From NCBI GenBank assembly GCA_937926065.1, contig CALANM010000056.1, positions 1 to 26,297 of the forward strand: a DNA stretch of 26,297 nt. The letters run 5' to 3'. The translations under genes were made by a program, and so were the position numbers. This document shows positions 7,445 to 16,304 of the stretch, piece by piece (position 1 is the first letter of the stretch; each line of letters opens with the position of its first letter). A model generated the notes under the pieces. The model saw only the letters and a program-made list of their open reading frames with translations. It was not told the DNA's origin and searched no databases. Source of the stretch: an uncultured Microbacterium sp. (lineage in GTDB: Bacteria; Actinomycetota; Actinomycetes; Actinomycetales; Microbacteriaceae).

Positions 7445-8482
7445 ATGACCCTCATCCGCCTCTCCGGCGTCACCAAGACGTTCGCTTCCCCCTCGAGGGA
7501 GGGCGGCCAGGTCGTCGCCGTCGACGACGTCTCGCTCGATGTCGAGGCCGGCACGATCACCGGCATCATCGGCTACTCGGGCGCCGGCAAATCCACCGTC
7601 CTGCGCCTGGTCAACGCCCTCGAGACGCCCACGAGCGGCACCGTCGAGATCGACGGCCGCGACATCACCCAGCTGCGCGAGCGCGACCTGCGGGCGCTGC
7701 GCAGCGACATCGGCATGATCTTCCAGCAGTTCAACCTCTTCGAGTCGCGCACCGTCGCCGGCAACGTCGCGTATCCGCTCGAGGTCGCGCGTCGCCCGCG
7801 GGCCGAGATCACGGCCCGCGTGGAGGAGCTGCTGGAGTTCGTCGGTCTCGCCGACAAGGCCCGCAGCTGGCCCGAGCAGCTCTCGGGCGGTCAGAAGCAG
7901 CGCGTCGGCATCGCCCGCGCCCTGGCCACCGAGCCGCGGATCCTGCTCGCCGACGAGGCGACGAGCGCTCTCGACCCCGAGACCACGCAGGAAGTGCTCG
8001 GGCTGCTCCGCCGCGTCAACGAGGAACTCGGCGTCACGGTGCTGGTCATCACCCACGAGATGGACGTCATCCGCAGCCTCGCGCACCGCGTCATCGTCAT
8101 GGACAGCGGCCGCGTCATCGAAGACGGCGCCGTGTTCGACGTGCTGTCCGCGCCTCAGCACCCCGCGACCCGCCGGTTCGTCGCGAGCATCATCGACCAC
8201 GTGCCCGCGGGTGAACAGCTCGACGAACTGCGCCGACGGCATCCCGGACGGATCGTCACCTTCACGATCCGCGACGGCGACGTCTCGCAGGCGGAGGTGT
8301 TCGGGGCGCTCGCTGGGGCGGGAGTCGGCTTCGAGCTCATCCACGGCGGCATAAACGACATCGGCGGCCGGGTCTTCGGCCACCTCACCCTCTCGCTCAC
8401 GGGTGACGAGGCGGCCGTCAGCCGCGCGATCGCCGCCGCCCGGACACACGCCCCGCTCATCGAGGAGGACGCCCGTGGATAG
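7445..8482 (+). CDS. metN: Methionine ABC transporter ATP-binding protein
   Basis: A 345-residue ABC ATPase that powers methionine uptake with MetI and MetQ. Walker A GYSGAGKST is near residues 43-51. The Q-loop lies in IGMIFQQFNLF, the signature is LSGGQKQR, Walker B is ILLADEATSALDP and the H-loop is in VITHE. The C-terminal 100 residues form the NIL domain, which in MetN proteins binds methionine and inhibits transport when the cell is replete. That domain makes the methionine assignment stronger than the ATPase alone would. The ATG has GGGAG at suitable spacing. The stop overlaps the GTG start of metI by 8 bases, indicating a shared message. The length is normal for the family. Confidence 0.95.
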   Translation: MTLIRLSGVTKTFASPSREGGQVVAVDDVSLDVEAGTITGIIGYSGAGKSTVLRLVNALETPTSGTVEIDGRDITQLRERDLRALRSDIGMIFQQFNLFESRTVAGNVAYPLEVARRPRAEITARVEELLEFVGLADKARSWPEQLSGGQKQRVGIARALATEPRILLADEATSALDPETTQEVLGLLRRVNEELGVTVLVITHEMDVIRSLAHRVIVMDSGRVIEDGAVFDVLSAPQHPATRRFVASIIDHVPAGEQLDELRRRHPGRIVTFTIRDGDVSQAEVFGALAGAGVGFELIHGGINDIGGRVFGHLTLSLTGDEAAVSRAIAAARTHAPLIEEDARG

Positions 8483-9134
8483 GCTCATCGCCCTGCTGCC
8501 CCAACTGTGGGCGGCGACGTTCGAGACCCTCTACGTGGTCTCGCTCGCCCTGATCTTCGGCGGGGCACTGGGGCTGCTGCTCGGGCTCGCGCTGTATGCG
8601 ACGCGTGCCGGCAGCCTGTTCCCGAACGGCGCCGTGTTCGGCATCCTGAACGTCGTCGTGAACGTGTTCCGCCCGATTCCGTTCGTGATCCTGCTGGCGG
8701 CCGTGCAGCCCGTGGCCCGCAGCCTCGGGATCCCGGGCATCGGTCCCGAGTTCGCCGTGTTCGCGATCACCCTCGCGTCGATGTTCGCGATCAGCCGCAT
8801 CGTCGAGCAGAACCTGCTGACCGTGCGTCCCGGTGTGATCGAGGCGGCGCGTGCGGCCGGGGCGAGCCGGTCGCGCATCCTGTTCCGCCTCATTCCCCGC
8901 GAGGCGCTCGGACCCCTCGTGCTCGGCTACACGTTCGTCGTCGTCGCCCTCGTCGACATGACCGCCATCGCGGGCGCCGTCGCCGCGGGCGGCCTCGGCG
9001 AGTTCGCCATCGTCTACGGGTTCAAGCAGTTCAACCCGTGGGTCACGTGGGCGGCCGTGCTCGTCATCGTCGTCATCGTGCAGGCGGTGCAGTTCTTCGG
9101 CAACTGGCTGGCCCGCCGCATCCTGCGCCGCTGA
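8475..9134 (+). CDS. metI: Methionine ABC transporter permease
   Basis: A 219-residue inner-membrane permease of the MetI type with about five spans. The EAA loop that contacts MetN is seen as EAARAAGASRSRILFRLIP near the middle, followed by a GYTFVVVALVDMTAIAG segment typical of D-methionine permeases. The GTG at 8475 was chosen because GAGGAGG lies just upstream and it begins with MDRLIALLPQLWAATFETL, the usual N-terminus. A longer in-frame start at 8403 would lie deep in metN. It overlaps metN by 8 bases and is the last gene of the metQNI unit. No clear terminator is visible in the 48 bases before the convergent hydrolase gene. Confidence 0.94.
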   Translation: MDRLIALLPQLWAATFETLYVVSLALIFGGALGLLLGLALYATRAGSLFPNGAVFGILNVVVNVFRPIPFVILLAAVQPVARSLGIPGIGPEFAVFAITLASMFAISRIVEQNLLTVRPGVIEAARAAGASRSRILFRLIPREALGPLVLGYTFVVVALVDMTAIAGAVAAGGLGEFAIVYGFKQFNPWVTWAAVLVIVVIVQAVQFFGNWLARRILRR

Positions 9135-9182
9135 CGTCGGGGGTCGGGTGCGGGCGTCGGGCGTGGGGCCAGATGCTGCCGG

Positions 9183-10739
9183 CTATTCGCAGCGGATGCC
9201 GTCTTCTGGCACGGCGCCGTCGACGAGGTATGCCACGACCGCGCCGTCGACGCAGTCGTTGCCTTTGTTGAATCCCGTGTGGCCCTCGCCGACCCGTGTG
9301 ACGAGCACCCCCGAAGACAGCTGCTCAGCGAGCGACACCGACCACTCGTAAGGCGTGGCGGGGTCGTTCGTCGTTCCCACGACCACGATCGGCGCGGCGC
9401 CGTCGGCGGTGATCTCCTTGCGGACGCCCGTGGGCGCGACGGGCCACACGTCGCACACATCGACGCCCTCCCAATAGGGGGCGATCGTGGGGGCGAGCTT
9501 CTCGATGCGGGCCCGCGCCGCGTCTTGCGCGGCCTGATCGTCGACGGTCGGGTAGTCGACGCAGTTGTATGCGCGGAAGGCCTCGGCGGAATTGTCCTCG
9601 TAGGTGCCGTCGGGGTTGCGGCTGTTGTAGAAGTCGGCGAGCAGGAACGCCATCTCGGCGTCGCCGGCGAGCGCGTCGGCGAGCGCCTGCGTGAGGTACG
9701 ACCAGCTCTCCTGCGAGTACAGCGCCGAGACGATCGCTGTCACGAGGCTGTCGGCGCCCAGCATCCGCCCGTCGGAGGCGCGGAGCGGCGCGCGGTCGAC
9801 GCTCGCGAGCAGCGTGCCGAGGTCGGCCATCGCATCGTCGACCGTGCCGCGGAACGGGCAGTCCCGGTCGTCGAGGCAGTCCTCCATGTAGGCCCGCAGC
9901 GCCGACTCGAAGCCGACGGCCTGCGTCGTGCCGACGTCCAGTCCGCTGACGGACGGGTCGATCGCGCCGTCGAGCACGAGCCGCCCGACCCGGTCGGGGA
10001 AGAGCTCGGCGTAGGTGGCGCCGAGGAACGTGCCGTACGAGTAGCCCAGGTAATTGAGGGTCGTGTCGCCCAGCACGGCGCGGAGGAGGTCGAGGTCGCG
10101 CGCGGCGCTGTCGGTGGTGATGAACGGCAGGATGCCGCCGCTGTTGCGCTCGCACGCCTCGGCGAACTCCTGGGCGCGGTCTGTCAGCTCCTGCTCCCAT
10201 GCCGGCGTGCCGCGCGGGTGCGACGGGAGGTCGTACAGGTAGGCGTCCATCCGTGCGGGCTCGAGGCAGGTGACGGCTGTCGAGCGGCCGACGCCGCGCG
10301 GGTCGAAGCCCACGATGTCGTACGCCTCGGCGAGCTCCTCGCCCACCGCGAAGATCGCGCTGTCCTCGATGAGGTCGAATCCGCTCGCGCCGGGACCTCC
10401 CGGGTTGGTCAGGAGCGACCCCGCGGGGGCGCCGCCGTCGGCGAGGCGGCGGATGACGGCGAGGGAGACGTCACCGCCGTCTGGGTCGCTCCAGTCGAGC
10501 GGCGCGGTGACCTCGGTGCACTCGTAGTCGCCGTCGTCTGCGCCGGTGCAGTCGCTCCAGTCGAGGGTCTGCGTGTAGAACTCGGAGAATCCTGCGGGAG
10601 CGCTGCTCGCGTCGGGAGTCGGATCGGCGGGGCGCGCCGCGTCGGTCTTCGGGTCCCACAGCACGCCGCAGGCGGTGAGGGCGACGGATGCCACGGCCAG
10701 GGCCGCCGCGGTCGCGAGCAGGCGTGGGGTGCGGTTCAC
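9183..10739 (-). CDS. Secreted alpha/beta-hydrolase lipoprotein (tripeptidyl aminopeptidase-like)
   Basis: A 518-residue serine hydrolase of the S33/TAP-like group, probably exported and lipid-anchored. The signal peptide ends in LTAC with Cys24 as the lipidation site. The oxyanion region NPGGPG is at 112-117. The nucleophile elbow GYSYG places the catalytic Ser at 234. Candidate Asp459 (GTTNDPATP) and His487 (GEGHTG) complete the triad in the C-terminal TAP-like domain. Family members cleave tripeptides or other amides and esters outside the membrane; the real substrate is unknown. The start is a GTG overlapping the holB stop as GTGA, so translation is coupled to a replication gene despite the unrelated function. 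Eight cysteines spread through the mature part suggest disulfides. Confidence 0.9.
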   Translation of the reverse strand: MNRTPRLLATAAALAVASVALTACGVLWDPKTDAARPADPTPDASSAPAGFSEFYTQTLDWSDCTGADDGDYECTEVTAPLDWSDPDGGDVSLAVIRRLADGGAPAGSLLTNPGGPGASGFDLIEDSAIFAVGEELAEAYDIVGFDPRGVGRSTAVTCLEPARMDAYLYDLPSHPRGTPAWEQELTDRAQEFAEACERNSGGILPFITTDSAARDLDLLRAVLGDTTLNYLGYSYGTFLGATYAELFPDRVGRLVLDGAIDPSVSGLDVGTTQAVGFESALRAYMEDCLDDRDCPFRGTVDDAMADLGTLLASVDRAPLRASDGRMLGADSLVTAIVSALYSQESWSYLTQALADALAGDAEMAFLLADFYNSRNPDGTYEDNSAEAFRAYNCVDYPTVDDQAAQDAARARIEKLAPTIAPYWEGVDVCDVWPVAPTGVRKEITADGAAPIVVVGTTNDPATPYEWSVSLAEQLSSGVLVTRVGEGHTGFNKGNDCVDGAVVAYLVDGAVPEDGIRCE

Positions 10740-11917
10740 GGGGTCCTTCCGCTGGCGACGGTGATGAGGAGGCTCTCGAGCGCGAGAACGGGCGCGGCGT
10801 TGCCCTCGAGGTGGGTGCGGGTCTGCGAGATCTGGTCGAGCACGGTGAGCGTGCGTTCGGGCGTCCAGGCCCCGGCGAGGGCGACGATCTCGCCGCTCAG
10901 CTCGCGGTTGATGAGATCGGTCTCGCGCCCGAACTGCACCATGAGGGTGTCACGGTAGAGCGATTCGAGGTCGGTCAGCACTCGATCGAGCCCGTCGCGC
11001 AGGCTTCGGGTGGCGCGGCGCTTCTGCTCGTCTTCGAGGGCGCTCAGCTGCCCGCGCACGGCAGGGGGCACGGCGGCGCCGGGCGCGATGCCGAGGGTGC
11101 GCAGGAGCGACTCGCGCTCAGCCTCGTCGCGCTCGGCCGTGAGCGACTTGGCGTCGTCGGTCGCGAGCTGCACGATGCGCGCTGCGACCTCGACCGCGTC
11201 GCCGACGCCCCGCACGCGCATGACCGCGTGAAGGGTCTCGTCGCGGCGCTGCCGGGCTGCCTCGTCGGTGGCGAGGCGCTGGGCCATGCCGATGTGCCGC
11301 TGCGCGTGGCGTGCCGACTGCTCGGCGATCGCGGGGTCGGCGCCGGTGCGCTGCACGATGAGGCGGGCGACGTCGGCGACGTCGGGCTCGCGCAGGCGCA
11401 GCGTGCGCACGCGGGAGCGGATCGTGGGAAGCAGGTCGGCGTCGCTCGGCGCGCACAGGATCCACACGGTGCGCTCCGGCGGCTCTTCGAGCGCCTTGAG
11501 CAGCACGTTGCTGGTGCGTTCGACCATGCGATCGGCGTCTTCCATCACGATCACGCGGTAGCGTCCGAGCGAGGGCGAGAAGTAGGAGCGCTCGACGAGG
11601 GCACGCGCGTCTTTGATCGAGATGATGACGCCCTCGGTGCGCAGCGCGGTGAGGTCGGGGTGGGTGCCGGCGAGCACCTGCCGCATCGCCGCCTCGTCGC
11701 CGGGCTCGGCGATGAGCGCGGCGGCGAAGGCGTGCGCGAGGGTCGAGCGGCCCGATCCCGGAGGCCCGGTGATGAGCCACGCGTGGGCGAGCTGATCGGG
11801 GTCGGATGCGGCGGCGCGCAGCTGGGCGACGGCATCCGGCTGCCCCCACACCTCGGTCCAGGGAAGGTCTGCCGGCGACGAGCCCTCGGAGGTGAGGGCG
11901 TCGAGGCTCGTCGTCAT
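10736..11917 (-). CDS. holB: DNA polymerase III subunit delta'
   Basis: A 393-residue AAA+ clamp-loader subunit that helps load the sliding clamp during replication. The N-terminus has WTEVWGQPDAVAQL. The P-loop region GPPGSGRST (51-59) has Arg in place of the usual Lys, consistent with delta' being a non-hydrolysing subunit. The Walker B-like MEDADRM is near 125-131, ALEEPP near 142-147, and the SRC-like site reads IRSRVR. The CxxC zinc-binding module found between P-loop and Walker B in many bacterial homologues is absent. I chose the ATG at 11917; the longer frame to 11992 would run into tmk. The gap to tmk is 43 bases, and the stop overlaps the hydrolase start. Confidence 0.94.
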   Translation of the reverse strand: MTTSLDALTSEGSSPADLPWTEVWGQPDAVAQLRAAASDPDQLAHAWLITGPPGSGRSTLAHAFAAALIAEPGDEAAMRQVLAGTHPDLTALRTEGVIISIKDARALVERSYFSPSLGRYRVIVMEDADRMVERTSNVLLKALEEPPERTVWILCAPSDADLLPTIRSRVRTLRLREPDVADVARLIVQRTGADPAIAEQSARHAQRHIGMAQRLATDEAARQRRDETLHAVMRVRGVGDAVEVAARIVQLATDDAKSLTAERDEAERESLLRTLGIAPGAAVPPAVRGQLSALEDEQKRRATRSLRDGLDRVLTDLESLYRDTLMVQFGRETDLINRELSGEIVALAGAWTPERTLTVLDQISQTRTHLEGNAAPVLALESLLITVASGRTP

Positions 11918-11960
11918 GCCGTCAAGCCTACGGGGTGCCGCCGACGCCACGCTGGGAGCG

Positions 11961-12614
11961 TCACCGCGCGAGGACCGCCGTGATGCGCTCACGAATGGTC
12001 TCTGCGATCGCCTCGACCGCGAGTGTCGCGTCGACCACGATGAAGCGCTCCGGCTCCGCTTCGGCGAGCCGCAGGTAGGCCTGGCGCACGCGCCCGTGGA
12101 ACTCGGCCTTCTCGGCTTCGAGCCGGTCGAAGGGCTTGTCGTCGGCGTCGAGGCGGCCGCGCGCAGTGGCGGGGTCGATGTCGAGCAGCACGGTCACGTC
12201 GGGCAGTGCGCCGTCGGTGGCCCACAGCGACAGATCACGCACCTCTCCGGCATCCAGCACGCGTCCTGCGCCCTGGTAGGCGACCGAGGAGTCGAGGTAT
12301 CGGTCCTGGATCACGACCTCTCCGCGCTCCAGCGCCGGTCGCACGAGGGTGGCGACGTGGTGTGCGCGGTCTGCGGCGTAGAGCAGCGCTTCGGCACGGG
12401 GGGCGATGTCGCCCCGGTGGTGGAGCACGATGTCGCGGATGAGGTCGCCGACCTCGGTGCCGCCGGGCTCGCGTGTGCGCACGACGGTGCGGCCCTGCTC
12501 GCGCAGCCACCGTTCGAGGAGGGCGGCCTGTGTCGTCTTGCCGGAGCCGTCTCCGCCTTCGAACGTGATCCACAGGCCCGCGGGCTGTGCCGCGGAGCCG
12601 CCCGCGACGCTCAC
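11961..12614 (-). CDS. tmk: Thymidylate kinase
   Basis: A 217-residue dTMP kinase that makes dTDP for DNA synthesis. Walker A GGDGSGKT is at 20-27. The dTMP-binding motif EPGGT is at 49-53 and DRY at 104-106, with YQGAGR just after. The LID region contains RGRLDADDKPFDRLE. The length and motif order are normal. The start is a GTG whose bases overlap the topA stop as GTGA, so topA and tmk are translationally coupled. holB follows after 43 bases. The N-terminal 12 residues before LWITFEGGDG are slightly longer than in many homologues, so a later start is possible but none is better supported. Confidence 0.95.
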   Translation of the reverse strand: MSVAGGSAAQPAGLWITFEGGDGSGKTTQAALLERWLREQGRTVVRTREPGGTEVGDLIRDIVLHHRGDIAPRAEALLYAADRAHHVATLVRPALERGEVVIQDRYLDSSVAYQGAGRVLDAGEVRDLSLWATDGALPDVTVLLDIDPATARGRLDADDKPFDRLEAEKAEFHGRVRQAYLRLAEAEPERFIVVDATLAVEAIAETIRERITAVLAR

Positions 12615-15316
12615 TTCTTCTTCGCCGCGGTCGAGCGGGTGGCAGTGCGGCGGGTGCGCTTGGGAGCCGGTCCCTTTGCGCGCTTGTCGGCCAGCATCTG
12701 CACGGCGATCTCGTAGGTGATGTCGTCGGGCGTCTGTCCGCGCGGGATCGTGACGTTGGTCGTGCCGTCGGTGACGTAGGCGCCGAATCGGCCGTCCTTG
12801 ATGCGGATGGGCTTGCCGCTCACCGGGTCGGCCTCGAACTCCTTGAGGGAGGTGGCCGCGCGGTTGGCGTACTTCGGCAGGGAGTAGATCTCCAGCGCCT
12901 GGTCGAGCGTGATGTCGAAGATCAGCTCCTCGCTGCCGATGCTGCGCGAGTCGGTGCCCTTCTTGATGTACGGACCGTAGGGGCCGTTCTGGGCTGTGAT
13001 CGTCTCGCCCGTCTCGGGGTCGACGCCCACGACGCGGGGAAGGGCGAACAGCTTGAGGGCTGTCTCGAGGTCGATGGTCTCGGGAGACATGCTCTTGAAC
13101 AGCGACGCGCGACGGGGCTTGGGGGCGGCGTCCTTCTTGGCGCCGCGCTTCTTCGGCGCCTCTTCGGCCGGCGCCTCTGACTCGGGGAGCACTTCTTCGA
13201 GGTAGGGGCCGAAGCGTCCGTCCTTCACGACGATCTCGCGACCGTTCTCGGGGTTGACGCCGAGCACGCGGTCGCCGCCTACGGGGGCCTCGATGAGCTC
13301 GCGAGCCTTCTCGGGGGTGAGCTCGTCGGGCGCCAGGTCAGCGGGCACGTTGATGCGGCGCGGGTTGTCCGCGTCGTCGCCGGCGACCTCGAGGTACGGC
13401 CCGTAGCGGCCGAAACGGAGGACGGCGACGTCGCCGATGGGCGTCGAGTTGATCTCGCGGGCGTCGATGTCGCCGAGGTTCTCGACGACGTCGCGCAGGC
13501 CGACGTGGTCGTCGGCGCCGAAGTAGAACTTGTGCAGCCAGGAGGTGCGGTCCTGCTCGCCGCGGGCGATCGCGTCGAGATCGTCTTCGAGCGCGGCGGT
13601 GAAGTCGTAGTCGACGAGGTCGGAGAAGTGCTGTTCGAGCAGTCGGACGATGCTGAACGCCAGCCAGCTCGGAACGAGCGCCTGACCGCGCTTGGTGACG
13701 TAGCCGCGGTCGAGGATGACGTCGATGATGCTTGCGAAGGTGGAGGGGCGGCCGATGCCCTTCTCCTCCAGGGCCTTCACGAGCGAGGCCTCGGTGTAGC
13801 GCGGCTTGGGGCTGGTGGTGTGGCCCTTCGCCTCGATCTCGCGCAGGGTGAGCACGTCGCCGACGGCGAGCGCGGGGAGCGCCTGGTCTTCGGCCTTGTC
13901 GGCGTCGCCGCGCTTCTCGTCGCGGCCTTCTTCGTAGGCGTCGAGGAATCCCTTGAAGGTGTAGACCGTGCCGGATGCCGTGAACACGGCGGTCTTGCCG
14001 TCGGCCTCGACGTCGAGCGTGACGGTGGTCGTCTCGTACTTGGCGTCGGCCATCTGGCTGGCGATCGTGCGCTTCCAGATGAGGTCGTACAGGCGCTGCT
14101 CGTCGCGGTCGAGGTCGGACGACACGGATGCGGGCGTGCGGAACTCGTCGCCCGAGGGGCGGATCGCCTCGTGCGCCTCCTGGGCGTTCTTGCTCTTGTT
14201 GCGGTAGCTGCGCGGGTTGGCGGGCACTGCCTTGTCGCCGTAGAGGGCGACGGCCTGCGCACGCGCGGCGGCGACGGCCTGCGTCGACAGCGCCGTCGAG
14301 TCGGTGCGCATATAGGTGATGTAGCCCTTCTCGTAGAGACGCTGTGCGACGCCCATGGCGTGCTTTGCGCTCATCGAGAGCTTTCGGCCCGCCTCCTGCT
14401 GGAGGGTCGAGGTCGTGAAGGGCGGCTTGGGGCTGCGCGTGCCGGGCTTGGCCTCGACCGACGAGACGGTTGCGGCGCCCTTCGTCTCAATGGCGGCAGC
14501 GAGCGCGCGGACCTCCGTCTCGGTGAGGACGACGACGGCCTTCTTGAGCTGGCCGGCGTCGTCGAAGTCGGTGCCGCGGGCGAGCGGGGCGCCGTCGAGG
14601 CGCGCGAGGCGGGTGCCGAACGAGCTGTCGGCTTTGACGGCGACCGCTTCGACGTCCCAGTACGATGCCGGCACAAACGCCATGCGCTCGCGTTCGCGGT
14701 CGACGACGAGGCGCGTGGCGGCTGACTGCACGCGTCCGGCGGAGGTGCCCTGGCCGACCTTGCGGCGGGTCACGTCGGAGACGTCCCAGCCGTAGAGGCG
14801 GTCGAGGATGCGGCGGGTCTCCTGTGCATCGACGAGCGCGAGATCGAGTTCGCGGGTGTTGTCGACCGCAGCGCGGATGGCGTCTTTGGTGATCTCGTGG
14901 AACACCATGCGCTTGACGGGGACCTTGGGCTTGAGCGCTTCGAGCAGGTGCCACGCGATGGCTTCGCCTTCGCGGTCTTCATCGGTGGCGAGCAGGAGCT
15001 CGTCGGCGTTCTTGAGGGCGCGTTTGAGTTCGGCGACGGTCTTCTTCCCGCGATCGCTCTCGACGTAGAGCGGGGTGAACCCGTTCTCGATGTCGATCGA
15101 GTACTTTCCGACGGAGGTCTTCTTGAGCTCCGGAGGGATGTCCTTCTTGTTCGCGAGGTCGCGGATGTGACCGACGGAGCTGAGCACCTCATAGCCGTCG
15201 CCCAGGTATCCCTGGATCGACTTCATCTTCGTCGGCGACTCGACAATGACGAGCTTCTTGCCCTTCGGCCCCGAGGTGCCCTTGGTGCTCTTCGAGCCCT
15301 TCGTGCCTTCAGCCAC
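12611..15316 (-). CDS. topA: DNA topoisomerase I
   Basis: A 901-residue type IA topoisomerase that relaxes negative supercoils. The TOPRIM domain occupies about 20-150, with KLVIVESPTK at its start and the metal-binding cluster TDEDREGEA at 111-119. The catalytic tyrosine is Tyr335 in GYITYMRTDST. A GQGTSAGRVQS motif lies near 188-198. The C-terminal part contains four repeats of the actinobacterial topoisomerase type (each with a FGPYLE, YGPYI or FGAYV core) rather than zinc fingers. The tail is Lys/Arg-rich and ends in KKK, as in mycobacterial and streptomycete enzymes, where it aids strand passage. The start is a GTG with AAAGGA upstream, and the first 20 residues are Lys/Gly/Ser-rich. It heads the topA-tmk-holB-hydrolase run. 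Confidence 0.97.
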   Translation of the reverse strand: MAEGTKGSKSTKGTSGPKGKKLVIVESPTKMKSIQGYLGDGYEVLSSVGHIRDLANKKDIPPELKKTSVGKYSIDIENGFTPLYVESDRGKKTVAELKRALKNADELLLATDEDREGEAIAWHLLEALKPKVPVKRMVFHEITKDAIRAAVDNTRELDLALVDAQETRRILDRLYGWDVSDVTRRKVGQGTSAGRVQSAATRLVVDRERERMAFVPASYWDVEAVAVKADSSFGTRLARLDGAPLARGTDFDDAGQLKKAVVVLTETEVRALAAAIETKGAATVSSVEAKPGTRSPKPPFTTSTLQQEAGRKLSMSAKHAMGVAQRLYEKGYITYMRTDSTALSTQAVAAARAQAVALYGDKAVPANPRSYRNKSKNAQEAHEAIRPSGDEFRTPASVSSDLDRDEQRLYDLIWKRTIASQMADAKYETTTVTLDVEADGKTAVFTASGTVYTFKGFLDAYEEGRDEKRGDADKAEDQALPALAVGDVLTLREIEAKGHTTSPKPRYTEASLVKALEEKGIGRPSTFASIIDVILDRGYVTKRGQALVPSWLAFSIVRLLEQHFSDLVDYDFTAALEDDLDAIARGEQDRTSWLHKFYFGADDHVGLRDVVENLGDIDAREINSTPIGDVAVLRFGRYGPYLEVAGDDADNPRRINVPADLAPDELTPEKARELIEAPVGGDRVLGVNPENGREIVVKDGRFGPYLEEVLPESEAPAEEAPKKRGAKKDAAPKPRRASLFKSMSPETIDLETALKLFALPRVVGVDPETGETITAQNGPYGPYIKKGTDSRSIGSEELIFDITLDQALEIYSLPKYANRAATSLKEFEADPVSGKPIRIKDGRFGAYVTDGTTNVTIPRGQTPDDITYEIAVQMLADKRAKGPAPKRTRRTATRSTAAKKK

Positions 15317-15619
15317 TGGCGTCCTTTCTTCGTTTGCACACCATACACACCGTTTTCGCGTGAAATCGCTGGGAGCAGGCTCTCAGACTCACGCCGGAGT
15401 CCCGCGCAGGCGGCGGCAGGTCCGCTGGTTGCGGACAGTCGGCCACGCGCTTCGCCGAAACGGGCGGACCCTGTGGCGACGTGAGCGCGGGCTGCGGCTG
15501 GGATCCGCGTTCGCTTTCGGGTGAGCGACAGTGATGCGAATCGGCCACTCCTTTTATATACGCTCCGGCTCGCCTCTCTGTTCCGCCGCTCCCGCGCGCT
15601 TCGATTGGCGCCGGGCGAG
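15317..15619. other. Intergenic region between topA and the Tad locus
   Basis: No credible gene. The minus strand carries a good Shine-Dalgarno sequence for topA (GAAAGGAC) and a possible -10 TATGGT (15340-15345) with no strong -35. An AT-rich patch near 15551-15560 (TTTTATATAC) stands out against the GC background. Read on the minus strand it could be a distal topA -10, or it could mark the 3' end of the Tad transcript. I found no convincing terminator hairpin. Confidence 0.4.
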
Positions 15620-15937
15620 TCAGGGCGGCGGTCCGGCCCGGGCAGTGGCGCGTGCGGTGAACGGACCCACCGTCGTCGTCACCGCGACGGTGGCGATGGC
15701 GTCATCTATGTCGCACGCTTCCAGCCGCGCGCCGCCTCGAGCGGATGCTTCGGCGGCGCGGTCACACGGGAGTCCTGGGGCAAGCCCCACGAGGGTGTCG
15801 GCGGCGGCGAGCGCGGCGGCATCCGCTGCGGCAGCCAGTCTCACCGACTGCACGGATGCCGCCCCCGCTGCGCCGACCCCCACGGCGAGCGTTGCGCTGA
15901 CGATGAGCAGGCCGGCGTTCAACGGCACGCCGCTCAT
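15620..15937 (-). CDS. Second TadE-like protein (Rv3654c/TIGR03816 type)
   Basis: A 105-residue protein with one N-terminal hydrophobic segment (about 5-27). A small extracytoplasmic domain with two cysteines follows (in GLPCD and LEACDI). The segment ends in an Ala-rich run, AAAADAAALAAAD, typical of the TadE-like proteins found last in actinobacterial Tad clusters. The ATG at 15937 has AGGAGAG at good spacing and lies 28 bases after the tadE stop. It is probably a minor pilin or assembly factor. The assignment rests on size, topology and position, so the exact family is less certain than for the ATPase. Confidence 0.82.
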   Translation of the reverse strand: MSGVPLNAGLLIVSATLAVGVGAAGAASVQSVRLAAAADAAALAAADTLVGLAPGLPCDRAAEASARGGARLEACDIDDAIATVAVTTTVGPFTARATARAGPPP

Positions 15938-15965
15938 GCGCCACTCTCCTTCGCTGCCCGCGCTC

Positions 15966-16304
15966 TCACAGCCCACCTGCCAGCGCGCATGAGGTCGCCT
16001 GCAGTGCCGGCAGCGGCAGAGGCAGGGCGTGCGAGGCGGACACCGCGGCGCAGACGAAGTCGCCGTCTTCGTGCAGCGTGAGGCTGGCTCCCCCGACGAG
16101 CTTCGTCACGACCCCGGCGGCGCGTGCGGGGTCCTCGCCCCGCGCGACGAGGCGCGCCGCGTGGGCGGCGGCCTGCTCCAGACGCACCTGCGTGCCCGAG
16201 GCGTTCAGCATCCCGATGGCGAGGAGCAGCACGACGACGACCGCGGGGACGGCGACCGCGAACTCCGCCGCCGCCGCCCCCGCATCGTCGAGCCGCCTGC
16301 TCAC
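15966..16304 (-). CDS. tadE: TadE-family minor pilin / pilus assembly protein
   Basis: A 112-residue protein with a short basic N-terminus and the sequence AGAAAAEFAVAVPAVVVVLL. This is a TadE/pilin-type start in which Glu sits at the head of a single membrane helix (about 12-37). The remainder is a small extracytoplasmic domain with two cysteines, one near the C-terminus. TadE proteins are minor pilins needed for Flp/Tad pilus assembly. The start is a GTG overlapping the DUF4244 stop as GTGA; a much longer open frame upstream is only the shadow of the DUF4244 and TadBC genes. A second TadE-like gene follows. Confidence 0.85.
   Translation of the reverse strand: MSRRLDDAGAAAAEFAVAVPAVVVVLLLAIGMLNASGTQVRLEQAAAHAARLVARGEDPARAAGVVTKLVGGASLTLHEDGDFVCAAVSASHALPLPLPALQATSCALAGGL

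Noticed and set aside
9279..10958. Long plus-strand open frame (559 residues) opposite the hydrolase and holB
   Set aside because: Its sequence is Arg/Val/Gly/Ala-rich with no domain or membrane pattern. It mirrors genes with complete catalytic motifs on the other strand. Long antisense frames are expected at this GC content.
15309..15548. Possible 79-residue minus-strand gene between the Tad locus and topA
   Set aside because: Although AAAAGGAG lies near its GTG, the two are directly adjacent with no spacing. The product has no recognisable features, and its end runs over the topA start.
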